Shown here in pieces: positions 48,079 through 56,840 of a stretch of DNA of 64,000 bases. Every line of letters starts with the position of its first letter. Within the stretch, counting starts at the first letter, position 1. The position numbers and the translations under genes were made by a program. The stretch lies in NCBI GenBank assembly GCA_964537685.1, contig CAZICM010000005.1, positions 62,001 through 126,000 of the forward strand, read 5' to 3'. Under the pieces are notes generated by a model. That model did no database searches. It was not told where the DNA came from and was given only the letters and a program-made list of their open reading frames with translations. The DNA is from CAZICM01 sp964537685 (GTDB lineage Bacteria; Myxococcota_A; Polyangia; Polyangiales; Polyangiaceae).

Positions 48079-48903
48079 TCATTTTCGCTCGCGCAACAGA
48101 GATTTCCACAAAGTCAACAACGCTTCCCCCTTCATCGATGCTATCGCCCGCTCCCGCTCCTCGTCCATCGATAAGCCTAAAAACCTTACCAGATCCCGAA
48201 TCGCGTCCCGCAAGGCTTCTTCCCGGCCTTCTTCCCGGCCTTCTTCCCGGCCTTCTTCCCGGCCTTCTTCCCGCGCCTCTGCCCGCGCCTCTTCCCTTAC
48301 GTCCTCTAAATCCCTGTATCCATATCGCCCCAATAAATTTTTCAGCGCCATCTCCCGCGCCGCGCCCGCATCAAACATCGCCTCCACGGGTACCGCGTTC
48401 TGCAAGATCCCAGGCGCCTTCAATTCCTGGCCAGGCGTCATCAACACCATCGTTTTCCCTCGTTCATACACCTCCACGCGCCTCGGCCCGATCAAGCGCA
48501 CCACCCAAATGTATCTCGTTCCGGCCCTTAAGAAGTCTTCGATCTTCCGCCCAAGCGCAGCTTCATCCTGGCCTATGTCCGCATACTCCACCGCCAACAG
48601 CGGCGCTCCTTCCACCCAACCAGCCTTGTCCGGTATATTCCCCACCGCAATATCAGGCGCCCTGAGCATCGACGGCTCTGGACTAAATCCCGTGTCCACG
48701 CCAGCTTCTTTTACCGCGGGGTCCCAGCATAAAATAGAACTTCCCCGCATGATCTGCTTTGAGCCGCCTCCTCCCGTGGGCGCGCACTCAATGAGATGAC
48801 CATTGGATATCTCATAGGGATCGCCCGAATGAATTTGGTCGGCCCGGTAGGGACCGGACGCGGAAGCAGCACCATCGAAACTTTTGGGAGGATATGACGC
48901 CAT
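48079..48903 (-). CDS. Uma2-like PD-(D/E)XK protein with a Glu-Arg repeat
   Basis: This 274-aa protein belongs to the Uma2 (DUF820) type: PYEISNGHLIECAPTG, APDIAVGN and LLAVEYAD give the acidic residues of a PD-(D/E)XK core. The usual Lys is not obvious. The tail from about residue 208 is highly charged, with EEGR repeats coded by a 12-bp tandem repeat, then a helical end with SMDEERERAIASM. ATG 48903 is chosen. The frame to 49068 carries no family sequence. A good promoter lies 10 bp upstream, giving a very short leader. Confidence 0.8.
   Translation of the reverse strand: MASYPPKSFDGAASASGPYRADQIHSGDPYEISNGHLIECAPTGGGGSKQIMRGSSILCWDPAVKEAGVDTGFSPEPSMLRAPDIAVGNIPDKAGWVEGAPLLAVEYADIGQDEAALGRKIEDFLRAGTRYIWVVRLIGPRRVEVYERGKTMVLMTPGQELKAPGILQNAVPVEAMFDAGAAREMALKNLLGRYGYRDLEDVREEARAEAREEGREEGREEGREEGREEALRDAIRDLVRFLGLSMDEERERAIASMKGEALLTLWKSLLRERK
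48216..48273. repeat. Tandem 12-bp repeat CTTCTTCCCGGC in the Uma2-like gene
   Basis: Four perfect copies (48216, 48228, 48240, 48252) are followed by a degenerate fifth. On the coding strand it encodes EEGR repeats. 12 bp is a multiple of three, so changes in copy number keep the frame. Confidence 0.9.
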
Positions 48904-48913
48904 AACAAGTACC

Positions 48914-48943
48914 AGTATAACAACGCCTTCTATAGAAGTGCAA
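48914..48943 (-). promoter_or_regulatory. Sigma70-type promoter of the Uma2-like gene
   Basis: On the minus strand TTGCAC and TATACT are 18 bp apart, and the -10 box ends 10 bp before the ATG at 48903. The transcript should start within about 5 bases of the start codon, nearly leaderless. Confidence 0.6.
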
Positions 48944-49184
48944 GAAAAAAATGGAGGCTCCCCAACCCGCCCAGACCCCTGTCTTCCACACCGCTGGTCC
49001 CTACATGACTCGCTCCGTTTCTCTTCGGCGGTCCCGTAGAACCCCATTCGATCAACCTTGTTGAGCATCCGCGACTTCGCGGGTCCCTACGAGCTTAACC
49101 CAGGCTTATCCCAACGGTCCCATCCCTATCGGCCTAGGCTGCCCAGCTTTGCATCCACCGGGGCGAAGATGCCCCTAAAATTGA

Positions 49185-49213
49185 TTGACAAAGCCAAAAT
49201 CCCCATTCAAAAT
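49185..49213 (+). promoter_or_regulatory. Sigma70-type promoter before the small SpoIIAA-like cluster
   Basis: TTGACA at 49185-49190 and CAAAAT at 49208-49213 are 17 bp apart. AAGGAG at 49232-49237 and the ATG at 49248 follow. The region 48944-49184 upstream holds nothing I can identify. Confidence 0.6.
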
Positions 49214-49247
49214 GGCCTAAACCTTTTACCCAAGGAGCGAAAGCGCC

Positions 49248-49422
49248 ATGGCTGATACCTACATCGACTACCTCGAATGCCGTGAGTACGGGAATCATTT
49301 GTCTTGATGAATCCATTCGCTTCAACATGGACGCATTAAATGCAACCATTCCCAATACGGATGCGTGGAAGAGCAAGCTTCAAACGGCTGAACATCAACT
49401 GACGGCGGCACTTACGGGATAG
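49248..49422 (+). pseudogene. Frameshifted small gene upstream of the SpoIIAA-like paralogue
   Basis: A promoter, an AAGGAG and an ATG (49248) lead to a frame that begins MADTYIDYLECR and stops at 49307. The overlapping next frame continues STGIICLDESIRFNMDALNA and ends TAALTG at 49422, 10 bp before the next gene. Together they would make a protein of about 57 residues. Either the gene is broken, or a separate 46-aa peptide starts at GTG 49282. I recognise no family. Confidence 0.4.
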
Positions 49423-49432
49423 GGATTCTCTC

Positions 49433-49840
49433 ATGAAAGAGGCTATCACCATCGGAGCACACCATATCCAGCGGGAAGGCGACGTAATATGGATCGTCGA
49501 ACAGGGATTGATCTCGCTGGCTGAAATGCAGGCCATGTTTGCGCTGTTGCGGCGATGGCAGGCGGAGCATCAAGCTCAATATCTTGTGCACGATATGCGG
49601 CGGCTATTACCCTTTGAGGCCGATGTAAGAAAGTATATCCTCAAGGAATCCCAAACGCTTCGTTTCCGCGGATTTATAGGGATCGGAGCGAGCCCCGCCG
49701 TGCGGATCATGAGCAATATCATCACGGAAGCCATAAAACCGCTGGGGTTGATACAAGGCTCCGTGCATTTGGTAAAGACCGAAGCGGAAGCCTGGGCATG
49801 GATTGAAGAAGACCGAAGGAAGCATCAGGAAGGGCGTTAG
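49433..49840 (+). CDS. SpoIIAA-like (STAS-fold) protein, paralogue
   Basis: This 135-aa protein is clearly related to 41156-41566: QREGDVIWIVEQGLISLAEM, YLVHDMRRL, IGIGASPAVRIMSN and a C-terminal EAEAWAWIEEDR. The two share the ASPAVR motif and the pattern at the C-terminus. It probably forms an operon with the short frameshifted gene just upstream. The function is unknown. Confidence 0.8.
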   Translation: MKEAITIGAHHIQREGDVIWIVEQGLISLAEMQAMFALLRRWQAEHQAQYLVHDMRRLLPFEADVRKYILKESQTLRFRGFIGIGASPAVRIMSNIITEAIKPLGLIQGSVHLVKTEAEAWAWIEEDRRKHQEGR

Positions 49841-49942
49841 CGAAGAGGGACTGGAACATCAGGCTTCATAGCCACCCGCCCCATTCAAATCTCCCTCAGC
49901 AGATGCCCTGCAGGGCGCGCAGTAGCCCTGGAGGACACCCGC

Positions 49943-51352
49943 TCAATTCGGCGGCGGAACAGGCTCGGTATCGTCGGTCTGAATACAAGCCGATAAATCA
50001 AACAACATAAACAAAAGCGCCTTTTCCTGAGGCGACAAATCGCTGGTCACACATCCATTCGGAAAATCCGCTCCAATATTGTCGCCCGAAGAAACATGGA
50101 TATCGCTAAACACAAATCGGCCGCATTGCTCTTCGGCCGCTATGCCTATCGGCGTGTTAAAGGTAAAATACTGCACCGATGTCGGCGATTGGCCATAAAT
50201 CCAGCGCTTCGATGTCATCGGATTTACAGCATCCACCGTATGCTGCCCCTCCACAATCACAAGCTCGCCCTTGGTTTGCGATGCCCCCACATTTACAAGC
50301 CAATCCGCAAGCGCCTGCCCTTTGGGGAAAGATGTATCAATCAGCGCCGTAAACGGACTCTGCAAATCGGGCTGATGATTAAATGTCGCCGTCTCCGGGA
50401 AAGGCGCCGGACCATTTTCCAGCCAGTAATTATGCCAATGCGATGCAAATACACGGCCACCCTTTGCCGTGTAATCAAACATCGCTTGAAGCGAGTTCTG
50501 CTTGCTTCCCGGATTTTGCCCGCCCTCGCAGGCCATCAATACAATATCATATTTCATCAATGAATCCGATGTGGCCCATAGCTCCGTCGCCGAGGGATAG
50601 GCGTCTCCATTGGCGTATTGATTACCGCCTCCCGAACCGGCAAACAGAGTCACGCGGCCATTTTTATCGGGCGTCGTGAATTCGGCATCATCCAATCCAA
50701 TTTTTCTGAGCAGGCATTCCAAAGGATCGGCGCCTCCCGTGGTGAGCGCAATCTTGGGAATATTGCCTTCCGATTGATTGCGCGGAAGCCGGGTTTGACC
50801 AAAATCGGTAAGAGGCGTGTCCACGCATTCCTGCACACTGGGAATCGTCAATTGGCGGCGCCATTTTCCGACCTGAATCACCAGCGGGATATTGCTGCCC
50901 ACAGGCACATTTTCGAGAACGAATTTTCCTTCAACGTCGGTAATCGCCGTAACGAGCGGATCGCCCGAAAGCGTGGAGCCGCATTTGTCGCAGCTCGCTC
51001 CTTCGGGTAAATCGGCGAGAGGCGCGTTGGGCACGTAAACAACCACGTTGTAAAGTGGATTTTTCCCCGCGGGATCGAAGACTTTGCCGCTTACCGTCGT
51101 CTTCCCTCCACCGCTGCAGGCGACTTGCTGGCATTCTAAATTGGTGCAAGCCGAGCCCGCTCCCGTCGAGGGAAATAACGTGCCCGTCGAACCGCCCGCG
51201 CCTCCATTGCCCGTCCCCGTGCCCGAACCCGTGCCCGCAGCCGCGCCCGCGCCTCCAGTGCCCGCGCCCGACGAACCGCAACCCATAAACGCCAGCATGG
51301 CCACGGAAAATGCCGCCCCCAAAAATCCGCACACCCGAAGTGAAAGATTCAT
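49943..51352 (-). CDS. Lipoprotein with a carboxypeptidase-regulatory-like domain
   Basis: This 469-aa predicted lipoprotein (lipobox AFMGC, Cys25) has a Gly/Ala/Thr linker. A CarboxypepD_reg-like beta domain (VSGKVFDPAGKNPLYNVVVYVP, TDVEGKFVLENVPVG) follows at about residues 75-170. The second half contains a ThuA-like/glutamine-amidotransferase-like tone (YDIVLMACEGGQ, GGRVFASHWHNYWLENGP), with no obvious catalytic Cys triad. This arrangement is frequent in myxobacterial surface lipoproteins. The role is unknown. Confidence 0.82.
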   Translation of the reverse strand: MNLSLRVCGFLGAAFSVAMLAFMGCGSSGAGTGGAGAAAGTGSGTGTGNGGAGGSTGTLFPSTGAGSACTNLECQQVACSGGGKTTVSGKVFDPAGKNPLYNVVVYVPNAPLADLPEGASCDKCGSTLSGDPLVTAITDVEGKFVLENVPVGSNIPLVIQVGKWRRQLTIPSVQECVDTPLTDFGQTRLPRNQSEGNIPKIALTTGGADPLECLLRKIGLDDAEFTTPDKNGRVTLFAGSGGGNQYANGDAYPSATELWATSDSLMKYDIVLMACEGGQNPGSKQNSLQAMFDYTAKGGRVFASHWHNYWLENGPAPFPETATFNHQPDLQSPFTALIDTSFPKGQALADWLVNVGASQTKGELVIVEGQHTVDAVNPMTSKRWIYGQSPTSVQYFTFNTPIGIAAEEQCGRFVFSDIHVSSGDNIGADFPNGCVTSDLSPQEKALLFMLFDLSACIQTDDTEPVPPPN

Positions 51353-51408
51353 CGATATGCTCCTATTTTGTACAAGTAATATTCAATTGAAATGCAATCC
51401 AAAAAAAT

Positions 51409-52653
51409 TTATGATATATCCTGAGCCGGAACCGATGCTCCATCCAAGGATTCGAGCGCAATTTCAAATCGCCCAAAATCGTAGGGCAAATTGGGCGCCT
51501 GTTCTTTTGGAATTAACGTTTCCCTCAATCCCTTGCGCCTAAGCTGCACGGCGCGGTGATAACAAAAGGGATTGTTTCCGCGCCGGCCCAGCGTGCAGTG
51601 GGCTGTCCACGAGCAGCCTGCCCTGCACGTTTCGGCATAATAACAAGTCTTGCAAAAACCCCAAAGCTCCGACAGTTCGCGATCGCGCGCAAAACGAACG
51701 GCTTCCGAATGTTCCCAAAGCTCTTCCAAAGACATTTCCCGCACATTGCCGCCCGCATAGGGCGCCGTCGGAAGAGAAGGACAGGCTTTTACGGTTCCAT
51801 CGGATTCAATGCCAATTGTATTGATTCCCGCCCTACAGCCCTGCCAATGCGTTTCCACGCCGCCCGGCCTGGATCTTAAAATTTGTTCATGCGGCCCATA
51901 ATATCCAATATTATTGCCAACGAATACATTGAATGGGATACCGCCCGAATAGGATTCCGCGGCTTCCCGCTGAATGGCCGCGAGGGTATCGATAATTTCA
52001 ATAATCATCGGAGGCTCAATAATCCATTCGGGCCTATCGGCGGCCCTGCCCATGGGCACGGTAAGCTGCACTTGCCACGATTGAATGCCGTGTTTACGAA
52101 GCCCGGCGCAGGTTTCGCGCAGAAGTTTATAATTTAAGCGATTGACTTGGGTATTCGATGAGACGATTAAATCCGCTTCCCGGGCGGCATCGAGCGCGCG
52201 AATCGCGGCCAGATAACTTCCTAAATTGCCTCTGAGCCGATCGTGCACGGCGGGCGGCCCGTCGATAGAAACCCCAACGCCTGTTAATCCCGCATCTTTT
52301 AATGCTTTTGCCCTTTCAACATTCAGCGCGCGCCCGCCTGTCTGCATAACAACGCGAATCCCCTGATCGGCCAAAAACCGCACAATGGTATGCAGATCGG
52401 GCCGCAGATAAGCCTCGCCGCCGATAAGCGCAATTTCACGGCAGCCCAGCCGCGCCAAGCTTTTGGCCACATCGAGAATCTCATCGGTGGACAATTCGCT
52501 ATCCCGCGCATGACCGGCCCTCGAACCGCAGTGTTCACAGGGCTGATCGCATTTCATCGTGAGTTCCCACACCGCGTATACAGGACGCGCAACCTCATAA
52601 TCTTCAGCGCGCAGCGCGCGAATGGGCGCGCGGGAGGGAATTATTTTTGCCAT
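51409..52653 (-). CDS. Radical SAM/SPASM protein
   Basis: This is a 414-aa radical SAM enzyme. The cluster motif CDQPCEHC (CxxxCxxC, C35/C39/C42) is followed by IGGEAYLRPD, a GGE-type SAM motif. A C-terminal SPASM region has CPSLP at about 290 and CKTCYYAETCRAGCSW near 345, for auxiliary Fe-S clusters. SPASM proteins modify peptides or proteins (PqqE-, anSME- or sactipeptide-type), but the substrate cannot be read from the sequence. The neighbouring divergent gene encodes a Gly/Ser-rich exported protein, which may be unrelated. Confidence 0.88.
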   Translation of the reverse strand: MAKIIPSRAPIRALRAEDYEVARPVYAVWELTMKCDQPCEHCGSRAGHARDSELSTDEILDVAKSLARLGCREIALIGGEAYLRPDLHTIVRFLADQGIRVVMQTGGRALNVERAKALKDAGLTGVGVSIDGPPAVHDRLRGNLGSYLAAIRALDAAREADLIVSSNTQVNRLNYKLLRETCAGLRKHGIQSWQVQLTVPMGRAADRPEWIIEPPMIIEIIDTLAAIQREAAESYSGGIPFNVFVGNNIGYYGPHEQILRSRPGGVETHWQGCRAGINTIGIESDGTVKACPSLPTAPYAGGNVREMSLEELWEHSEAVRFARDRELSELWGFCKTCYYAETCRAGCSWTAHCTLGRRGNNPFCYHRAVQLRRKGLRETLIPKEQAPNLPYDFGRFEIALESLDGASVPAQDIS

Positions 52654-52753
52654 AGGCTCATCCTACAATTGTTTTTCAATGACGCCTCAATAAAAACCGC
52701 GGACAACGCCCATTATTTATTTTTCTTGACCCAGCCCGCGAGGCCCGCCGACA

Positions 52754-53209
52754 ATGCGCGTCATGCAAATTCGTCCTGAACGCTTCATTGCTTGTCCTGA
52801 CTGCGCTTGCCACGTTAAAGCCATTGAAAGCGAATGCCCGCATTGCGGCGCTTCGCTGCGGAAAAAAGATGGCTCGATTCCCCGCACCGCGGCCGCCGTG
52901 CTTATGGGTTTAATGGCGCTTCCCGCGGCCGGCGCGCTCGTCGCATGCTCGGACGGCGACGGAGGAGGCAGCGGAGGCGGCACATCGATGTCCAGCTCAT
53001 CCAGTGGAGGCGGCTCGGGCCAAGGCGGCATGGGCATCGGCGGCGGTATCGCTCCTGCTTATGGCGTCGCCCAAACCGATAACGACAAAGACGGCTATTT
53101 CTTCCCGGGCGACGATTGCAACGATAACGATGCCAATATTCATCCCATGGCCCCTGAAACGCCCGGCGATATGATCGATTCAAATTGCAACGGCGACGAT
53201 AATACCTAA
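52754..53209 (+). CDS. Zinc-ribbon N-terminus, membrane segment and MopE-like tail
   Basis: This is a 151-aa protein. Residues 14-38 form a Cys4 zinc ribbon (CPDCACHVKAIESECPHC). One hydrophobic segment follows at about 50-72 (AAAVLMGLMALPAAGALVAC), then a Gly/Ser linker, then DxDxDG and DDCNDNDANIHP motifs of the MopE/calcium-binding type. The Cys near residue 73 could be a lipobox (GALVAC), which would sit oddly behind a cytosolic ribbon. The start at 52754 or 52763 is not decided. It is divergent from the radical SAM gene. Confidence 0.75.
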   Translation: MRVMQIRPERFIACPDCACHVKAIESECPHCGASLRKKDGSIPRTAAAVLMGLMALPAAGALVACSDGDGGGSGGGTSMSSSSSGGGSGQGGMGIGGGIAPAYGVAQTDNDKDGYFFPGDDCNDNDANIHPMAPETPGDMIDSNCNGDDNT

Positions 53210-53216
53210 ATCGCGA

Positions 53217-53939
53217 ATGCCTTCCGTGTCGATCAATATCGACGTGGGCGAGCTCGATCATGAGCCCGAAGAATTTTATTTTATTGCGACCTATGTAAAT
53301 ATCGCCTGCGGCGGGCACGCGGGCGACCGGCAATCGATGGAGCGGGCGGTTCGCTATGCAGTCCGGCATCGCGCCCGCATTTCGGCGCACCCTTCATTTC
53401 CCGATCGCGAACATTTTGGCCGAAGGGTTATTACCCTATCCCAGGACGATCTGTTCAATAGCCTTTGCGCTCAATGCCGAGACCTTGACGAAATTGTAAA
53501 ACAATACGGAACAATTGTATCGGCCATCAAGCCTCATGGCGCCCTTTATCACGAAACCCATAAAAATCCCGGCATTGCGTCTACCGTAATCCAGGCCGCG
53601 GAGCATATCTTCAATACACATCCCATCGTATGGATCGCTCAGCCCGGCTCAGCCCTGCTCCAATTGGCCGGTTCCGCGGCGGCCTTAAGAGAAGGCTTTG
53701 CCGATCGGGGTTATTTACCGGATGGACGGCTTATTCCCCGGGGCACACCGGGCGATCTGCTCCCGGATTCCAGCGCGTGCGCCGAACAAGCCCTTCGCCT
53801 CTCGCGATCGGGACAATTTGATACAATATGCCTACATTCCGATACAAAATCCGCCCTGGACCATGCGAGGGCCGTGCGGGCCGCCCTGGAGCAATACGGT
53901 TTTATTGATAAAAAACCTCATCCATTTGATCCATCCTAG
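53217..53939 (+). CDS. pxpA: 5-oxoprolinase subunit A (LamB/YcsF family)
   Basis: This is a 240-aa protein of the LamB/YcsF family, part of the ATP-dependent 5-oxoproline (pyroglutamate) hydrolase. Motifs: VSINIDVGELD, IACGGHAGDRQSM, ARISAHPSFPD, IKPHGALYHE and CLHSDTKSALDHARA. The length is near the family norm. It is followed after 10 bp by the fused B/C gene, as in pxpABC operons. Confidence 0.92.
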   Translation: MPSVSINIDVGELDHEPEEFYFIATYVNIACGGHAGDRQSMERAVRYAVRHRARISAHPSFPDREHFGRRVITLSQDDLFNSLCAQCRDLDEIVKQYGTIVSAIKPHGALYHETHKNPGIASTVIQAAEHIFNTHPIVWIAQPGSALLQLAGSAAALREGFADRGYLPDGRLIPRGTPGDLLPDSSACAEQALRLSRSGQFDTICLHSDTKSALDHARAVRAALEQYGFIDKKPHPFDPS

Positions 53940-53949
53940 TTCCCCGTTT

Positions 53950-55458
53950 ATGAATATCCTTCCCTTTGGCGAGTCGGCGCTTCTTTTAGACCTCGGACTC
54001 GAATCCGCACCCGACCGGGCCCGGCGCACGCTGGGCATCGCTCAAGCCCTGAAGGCTGCTTTTCCGCAAGCCGACATTGTGCCCGCAGCCGGAACGATCG
54101 CCTTGCTCCAGATGGAGCCGGGCCATTTGGCTTCAATTCAATCGACGATCTTAAATCTTCTTTCCGGGCATCAGCCGCCGCCATTTCAAGGACAATTGCA
54201 CACAATTCACACTGTATACGATGGTTTAGATCTCGATGAAATAGCCGCAGCGCAGGGAACGCACCGGGAACAAGTGATTGAATGGCACACTCAATCCGAT
54301 CTTATTGCGGAATTGTTGGGGTTCTTGCCCGGCTTCGCCTATTTAGGCCCAATCGATTCGCGCCTTGTCCGGCCTAGAAGGCCCTCCCCCAGACCTAGGG
54401 TCGCCGCGGGAAGTGTTGCCTTGGCTGGATCGCATACGGGTATTTACCCCTTGGATTCGCCTGGGGGCTGGAATTTAATCGGCAGAGCCGTCAATACGGT
54501 ACTATTTGATCCCAATCGCGATCCTCCCATTTTATTAAAGGCCGGGGATCGGGTTCGCTTTGAACGGGTCTCCGATGGAAATGTCCTTGTTCCGCCGCCG
54601 ATGCCCGAAGATCAAGCGCCTCCCTTTTCGGGCGCTTGCGGCATTGAAGTGATTGCGGCGCCGCCGGGCACGACGGTGCAGGATATTGGACGTATTGGCT
54701 ATCAACATCTTGGTTTTCCTCCATCGGGCGCTCAGGATAGAGACTATTTCGAGCGGGCCAACCGGGCCGTGGGCAATGCAAAGCATGAAGCGGCGCTTGA
54801 AATTCCTCTTGGAACGGTGAAGTTCCGGTCCATTGGCCGGATATCCATTTCCCTGGATGGAGAGGCCCCTCACACGCTATCGAATGGAGACGAATGGATC
54901 GCGGAAGCGCATGAACGGGCCGTCCGGTATTTGGCCATTGCGGGTGGTTTTTTGATATCCGATAGGCTTGGTTCAAAAGCGACGCTGCCCGGTGCTCGCT
55001 TTGGCGGGTTTTTTGGTCGAATGCTAAAACGGGGCGATCGTCTCTTTGCGGGAGAACAACAACAATCCAATGCTTTACCTATTCAACCGGATTTTATACC
55101 CGCTAAAGTCTCCAATAAAGCCATCTTGGAGCTAAGCCCCGGACCTCATCTGAGCCGCTTTCCAGCCCATGCAATGGATATATTGCTGAGCGAAGAATTT
55201 AGCGTTTCGGCGCTTTCCAATCGCGTGGGAAGCCGCCTGGATGGTCCTAAAATTCCCCGCGAAGGGCCAGATTTAGCTCTTCCAGCCCCCATGCGGCGGG
55301 GCGCGATTCAGGTGACCACCGATGGAACGCCTATCGTATTGGGCCCCGATCATCCCATTACAGGCGGCTATCCAGTGCCGGCTATGCTTTCAAGCGATGC
55401 TCAGTCCCAATTTGCGAGATTGAGGCCGGGCGCAAAGCTGCGTTTTCGGTTTGGATAA
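53950..55458 (+). CDS. Fused 5-oxoprolinase subunits B and C
   Basis: This is a 502-aa fusion. Residues 1-205 match PxpB/KipI (MNILPFGESALLLDLG, ELLGFLPGFAYLGPI, VAAGSVALAGSHTGIYPLDSPGGWNLIGR). Residues about 215-502 match PxpC/KipA (IEVIAAPPGTTVQDIGRIGY, ...TGGYPVPAML). With PxpA it forms the complete pyroglutamate-hydrolysing complex. Fusions of B and C are known in several lineages. ATG 53950 is chosen because the open frame to 53698 overlaps pxpA. It ends directly against the next convergent gene. Confidence 0.92.
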   Translation: MNILPFGESALLLDLGLESAPDRARRTLGIAQALKAAFPQADIVPAAGTIALLQMEPGHLASIQSTILNLLSGHQPPPFQGQLHTIHTVYDGLDLDEIAAAQGTHREQVIEWHTQSDLIAELLGFLPGFAYLGPIDSRLVRPRRPSPRPRVAAGSVALAGSHTGIYPLDSPGGWNLIGRAVNTVLFDPNRDPPILLKAGDRVRFERVSDGNVLVPPPMPEDQAPPFSGACGIEVIAAPPGTTVQDIGRIGYQHLGFPPSGAQDRDYFERANRAVGNAKHEAALEIPLGTVKFRSIGRISISLDGEAPHTLSNGDEWIAEAHERAVRYLAIAGGFLISDRLGSKATLPGARFGGFFGRMLKRGDRLFAGEQQQSNALPIQPDFIPAKVSNKAILELSPGPHLSRFPAHAMDILLSEEFSVSALSNRVGSRLDGPKIPREGPDLALPAPMRRGAIQVTTDGTPIVLGPDHPITGGYPVPAMLSSDAQSQFARLRPGAKLRFRFG

Positions 55459-56586
55459 TTATTTGCAGCAAATGGTGCTCTCGCCGCTGTACGTAAAACC
55501 GCCCACATCAATGCCGCCCGCACAAAAACCGCCCTTCTTGGGCTGCGGCGTATTATAAACCTGCAAGGCGCCTATATTTCCATCGAATTGAGTTTGCACA
55601 TCAACGCATGTGCCATCGAGCGCCTTGGCTTCCAAGGTGCAAGCTACGTTATCCCATGCATTCACGGCCGCCGCTCCCTGGGCACAATCCAATTTAATCC
55701 CGGAGCAATCGCATGGGCTGCACGATAGGGTGCCGCTAAAACTCGTATAGGCCATGTATTGCTGAGGATAGCCGGCAGGGCACGCCGCAATGCCCGCCTT
55801 TTGAATGCATTGGCTATCCGCGTAAGGTCCCGATGCTTTTTGCACGCAGGCCGAACCGGTGGAGCAGCCTGCATTGACGCTCCCCGCGCCTGAATCGGAG
55901 CACACATGAATCTCTTGCTGAAAGGGCTGAAGCTGGCTTGGTCCGCCGCCAAAAGGCGTGCAGCCTACATTGGGTTCGGGTTCCGAATCCGCGATGATTT
56001 CACAAGCCTTATAGGCGCCGTTGATGGGCACGCAGCCATTGCCGGCCGTGAGAAATTCGGCATCGGGCGTGCTCGGACACGCCGCATTGAGCCAACAGCC
56101 AATCGTGGGGCCGGAACAGCCATCGGCGGGCGCTATGCAATCGCAGCCCAGGCACTCGGCCGGGCCGCTGAAATGAGCCGCAGGAGCGCCGCCGCCCGGG
56201 CAGGTGGCCTTGTTTACAGCCGGATAGGTTGACACCGCCGCCCGGACAAATGCCCATCCCGTGGGCGCAGCGGCAACACATTCAACCGTGGTGCAATCCG
56301 GATCAGCGCAATCAGCGAGTGTGTCACCATCATCATCATTACCATTTAGACAATTGGATTCCGTGCCGGAGGTATTGCCTCCTCCGCTCGCCGTTCCGCC
56401 GCTCCCGGCAATCATGCCTCCCATTCCTGTTGAATTGGCCCCTCCTCCTGACGAATTTGAGCCGGATGAGTTGCCCCCTTGTCCCGAACCGCCCGCATTG
56501 GCGCCAAGTCCGCCGGTATCAAGGCCACAAGCAGCGAGAAAAAGAGCTGTAAGGATAAGAACCGATGGATTAAACCGTGTTTTCAT
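55459..56586 (-). CDS. Cys-rich lipoprotein, unknown function
   Basis: This is a 375-aa predicted lipoprotein (MKTRFNPSVLILTALFLAAC, Cys20). It has a Gly/Ser/Asn linker and a MopE-like segment (CLNGNDDDGDTLADCADPDC), then many Cys in patterns such as GPAECLGCDCIAPADGCSG. No active site is recognised. The family is common in myxobacteria. Confidence 0.82.
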   Translation of the reverse strand: MKTRFNPSVLILTALFLAACGLDTGGLGANAGGSGQGGNSSGSNSSGGGANSTGMGGMIAGSGGTASGGGNTSGTESNCLNGNDDDGDTLADCADPDCTTVECVAAAPTGWAFVRAAVSTYPAVNKATCPGGGAPAAHFSGPAECLGCDCIAPADGCSGPTIGCWLNAACPSTPDAEFLTAGNGCVPINGAYKACEIIADSEPEPNVGCTPFGGGPSQLQPFQQEIHVCSDSGAGSVNAGCSTGSACVQKASGPYADSQCIQKAGIAACPAGYPQQYMAYTSFSGTLSCSPCDCSGIKLDCAQGAAAVNAWDNVACTLEAKALDGTCVDVQTQFDGNIGALQVYNTPQPKKGGFCAGGIDVGGFTYSGESTICCK

Positions 56587-56840
56587 TGAAGTGGTTTTTC
56601 TTTTTATAGGTGGTGCATCGGGAGATGCTTCTCAAAACCATTTCAATGGACAATTCATAATCAAATGAATTGGATTTTTTTAATTCTTTTTTTGCTTTCC
56701 CCTGCCCGGTGAAGCAAGCAGCAGATGCCTAGTTTAGCAGGCAGGTCCTATCAAATCACTTTTTGTTGTATTGAAAGACTCATTTGATTGAATTGATACA
56801 AATATAGGGCGAGAATCAATCTGATTGTATATTAAATAAT

